Source: Flavobacteriaceae bacterium (GTDB taxonomy: Bacteria > Bacteroidota > Bacteroidia > Flavobacteriales > Flavobacteriaceae). From it: DNA of 7,842 nucleotides. The position numbers were made by a program, and so were the translations under genes. This document shows, piece after piece, positions 6,459-7,842 of this stretch. The DNA lies in assembly GCA_016649785.1 (NCBI GenBank), contig JAENXB010000134.1, forward strand, positions 1 to 7,842, read 5' to 3'. Every line of letters begins with the position of its first letter. Position 1 is the first letter of the stretch. The notes under the pieces are model-generated. The model made no database searches and was not told where the DNA came from. It saw only the letters and a program-made list of their open reading frames with translations.

Positions 6459-6566
6459 TTAATCAATAATAAATTCAGCTACATGCGCAAAGGTGTGGCC
6501 TAAGGGAACCACATAATATGTTCGTCTTAGAATTCCCGCCAAGTATTGATCAGTTAGTATGATTTT
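6459..6566 (-). pseudogene. Gene remnant, C-terminal end of an unidentified protein
   Basis: A 35-codon minus-strand frame without a start codon reads TDQYLAGILRRTYYVVPLGH and then TFAHVAEFIID before TAA. The residue mix looks like real protein. It ends 15 bases before the ATG of the next broken gene and begins just after the VOC gene, in the same orientation. It looks like the tail of a larger gene whose front has been deleted. No family was recognised; the short length limits certainty. Confidence 0.4.
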
Positions 6567-6593
6567 TTAAAGTTTAGCCCCGGCTTTCCCCGA

Positions 6594-7034
6594 TTACTCT
6601 TTTTCGGAACAGTTAAACATCCATTCCACGCCAAATTTATCTTTACAACTGCCGTAATAATCTCCCCAAAACATATCCTGCAATTCCTGTTTTACCTCGC
6701 CTCCATCGGCAAGAGCTTCAAATAACCGTTTTGTTTCTTTCCTAGTATCGGGAGAAAGGTTGATGTACATATTATCGCCAAATTTTACTTTAAAACCCAT
6801 TGATTCGGGTGCATCGGTTCCCATTAAAAAATGCCCGCCCAGAATTGGCAGCGACACATGCATCACCAGGTTTTTATCTGGTTCCGGTAAAGGAGGAAAT
6901 TCCTTTGAAGGGGGAATATCTTTAAAACGAATAATACCTTCTCCGGCAAACTCTGTCCCGAAAACGGATTTGTAATAATTAAAGGCTTCCTCGGTACTTC
7001 GGGGAAAATTGATAAAGGTGCTAACTGTTGCCAT
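6594..7034 (-). CDS. VOC family protein, PhnB-like (glyoxalase/dioxygenase fold)
   Basis: This protein of 146 residues belongs to the PhnB-like branch of the vicinal-oxygen-chelate superfamily, small dimeric cytoplasmic proteins with diverse or unknown reactions. Seen hallmarks are the N-terminal TFINFPRSTEEAFNYYKSVF (6-25), the strand NLVMHVSLPI with H59 at the usual metal-ligand position, ILGGHFLMGTD (64-74), and the C-terminal signature MFWGDYYGSCKDKFGVEWMF (121-140) with E137 as likely last ligand. Length is typical and the gene looks intact. It follows the SRPBCC gene by 29 bases on the same strand, so the two are probably co-transcribed, a pairing of protein types often seen in Bacteroidota. 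A specific substrate cannot be given. Confidence 0.9.
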   Translation of the reverse strand: MATVSTFINFPRSTEEAFNYYKSVFGTEFAGEGIIRFKDIPPSKEFPPLPEPDKNLVMHVSLPILGGHFLMGTDAPESMGFKVKFGDNMYINLSPDTRKETKRLFEALADGGEVKQELQDMFWGDYYGSCKDKFGVEWMFNCSEKE

Positions 7035-7063
7035 GATCTATTTGTTTCTAAATTGATTATTAT

Positions 7064-7819
7064 TTAAGCTTCACAAATAGTTTTTAATTTTTTTAGTGCT
7101 TTTGGCCAGGTTTTCAAAAAGTAAGATTTGAATTCCTGATTTACATCAACATCAACCGAAACCAAAGTTTTGCCATTTTCTTCTTTAAAAGTATAGTCTT
7201 CCATTGCGCCGGCCCAGCCTTCAACTTCAGGACCACTGGTTATTTCTTTGCCATTTTGGACGAGTCCCAGGTGCTCTATGGAAATAAATTTATTAGGGAT
7301 GTTTTCTTTGATCCAGCTTACCATACCACCCATATTTCCATCCTCATCAGTACCTAAGAAAATAATTTTAGAGCCTTTTTTCCAGGAACCTATAAAATGC
7401 AGTTCAGGATTAAATTCTGCGGTCCAAACTGCAAATTGTTTTTTGTTGAGCATCGTTTCAAATACCTTTTTAGCATTAGCATTGATGTTTTTCTCAAAAT
7501 GCAAGGGTTCAAATTTCCCAAATGTTTCAACATAGTGTTTGAAACTGTCCAAAATTGCCTGCCAGCCTTCACGCTGCATTTCCATGGAATTAGTGCTTTC
7601 GGCCTGAAAGGTTTCCACCACCTTGGTTTCATTTTTATTTTCATTAAAAGTGATTTTCACTTTTCTGCCATCATCAATGGTGTAGGAAATCAGTTTGTGG
7701 GTTTTAATCAATAGAATTCCCCGAGGCTCTGCCTCGGGTGTTGCGTAAAGATATTTATATTTGTGGTTATGAGTGAACATATCCATAAAAGTCATAACAA
7801 GAGTTTGCTTCTTTATCAT
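7064..7819 (-). CDS. SRPBCC/AHSA1-type protein, tandem domain with incomplete first domain
   Basis: SRPBCC proteins have a deep hydrophobic pocket for ligands; members like this one are usually uncharacterised. Residues about 40-100 (HKLISYTIDDGRKVKITF, then VVETFQAE and REGWQAILDSFKHYVE) are the C-terminal half of one AHSA1-like domain. Residues about 105-251 form a complete second domain, from HFEKNINANAKKVFETML to FLKTWPKALKKLKTICEA. The first 40 residues do not resemble the missing domain front; they include TPEAEPRG, the translation of a perfect hairpin at 7720-7738. At 251 residues the protein is shorter than two full domains (about 290). The ATG at 7819 lies 14 bases after a good -7 promoter box, so the short form may be expressed, but the first domain is probably non-functional. 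It is first in a probable operon with the VOC gene. Confidence 0.8.
   Translation of the reverse strand: MIKKQTLVMTFMDMFTHNHKYKYLYATPEAEPRGILLIKTHKLISYTIDDGRKVKITFNENKNETKVVETFQAESTNSMEMQREGWQAILDSFKHYVETFGKFEPLHFEKNINANAKKVFETMLNKKQFAVWTAEFNPELHFIGSWKKGSKIIFLGTDEDGNMGGMVSWIKENIPNKFISIEHLGLVQNGKEITSGPEVEGWAGAMEDYTFKEENGKTLVSVDVDVNQEFKSYFLKTWPKALKKLKTICEA
7720..7738. repeat. REP-like perfect hairpin CCCGAGGC-TCT-GCCTCGGG
   Basis: Eight-base arms at 7720-7727 and 7731-7738 are perfectly complementary around a three-base loop, and much richer in GC than the surroundings. Short palindromes of this type are typical of REP elements scattered between genes in flavobacteria. Here it lies inside the reading frame of the SRPBCC protein, exactly where the homology to the first domain is lost. 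Confidence 0.6.
7766..7798. repeat. Inverted repeat GTTATGA/TCATAAC near the start of the SRPBCC gene
   Basis: GTTATGA (7766-7772) and TCATAAC (7792-7798) form a seven-base inverted repeat with 19 bases between the arms. It lies in the first codons of the SRPBCC frame, next to the REP-like hairpin, and may belong to the same inserted segment. Confidence 0.35.
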
Positions 7820-7833
7820 TTTGTTTGTCCTAT

Positions 7834-7841
7834 CAAATATA
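7834..7841 (-). promoter_or_regulatory. -7 promoter box of the SRPBCC-VOC unit
   Basis: On the minus strand TATATTTG is a perfect match to the Bacteroidota -7 consensus TAnnTTTG, 14 bases before the ATG at 7819. The -33 element would lie beyond the window, so the promoter cannot be confirmed. Transcription would start close to the ATG, giving a very short leader. Confidence 0.4.
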
Positions 7842-7842
7842 G

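Noticed and set aside
6760..7714. Plus-strand and alternate-frame ORFs over the VOC and SRPBCC genes
   Set aside because: They are shadows of two recognisable genes on the minus strand.
1..7842. CRISPR arrays, tRNA or rRNA genes, complete insertion sequences
   Set aside because: No regularly spaced repeats, cloverleaf-like sequences, rRNA-like stretches or transposase genes were seen.

Overview
The window reads as chromosomal DNA of a Bacteroidota bacterium, most likely a flavobacterium. The reasons are the AT-rich intergenic DNA, the near absence of Shine-Dalgarno sequences, one good match to the Bacteroidota -7 promoter box (TAnnTTTG), an FtsH of typical Bacteroidota sequence, and CTTTGCG/CGCAAAG intergenic repeats. 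The genus cannot be named from the sequence. No RNA gene, CRISPR array or complete insertion sequence was seen.

Left part (1-2019, minus strand): a two-gene stress and ion-homeostasis operon. A tandem universal stress protein is followed, with an ATGA stop/start overlap, by a Kef/CPA2-type cation:proton antiporter that runs off the left edge. Upstream (2057-2300) lie a leader hairpin, a 10-bp-period tandem repeat and an imperfect inverted repeat built on CTTTGCG. Next is a LigT-like 2H phosphoesterase (2312-2866, minus). It is divergent from ftsH (3114-5051, plus) across a 247-bp spacer that holds a long inverted repeat (2897-2980). FtsH has every catalytic element but a Walker A variant and no familiar ftsH neighbours, so it may be a second copy. 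After it comes a small, unrecognised, helix-rich, histidine-rich protein (5321-5707).

Right part (5711-7819, minus strand): a transcription unit beginning with a tandem SRPBCC/AHSA1-type protein (promoter box at the window edge), then a PhnB-like VOC protein, then about 0.9 kb of broken genes. Read in shifting frames, this last stretch gives three successive protein-like segments. The middle one becomes a single protein of about 192 residues if three single-base shifts are repaired. The SRPBCC gene is also damaged: its first domain keeps only the C-terminal half, and its N-terminus runs through a REP-like hairpin.

The intact genes form separate small units: usp-antiporter, LigT-like, ftsH, the small hypothetical, and SRPBCC-VOC. 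They do not form one recognisable pathway. The most unusual content is the decayed stretch at 5711-6566 and the structured repeats between the genes.
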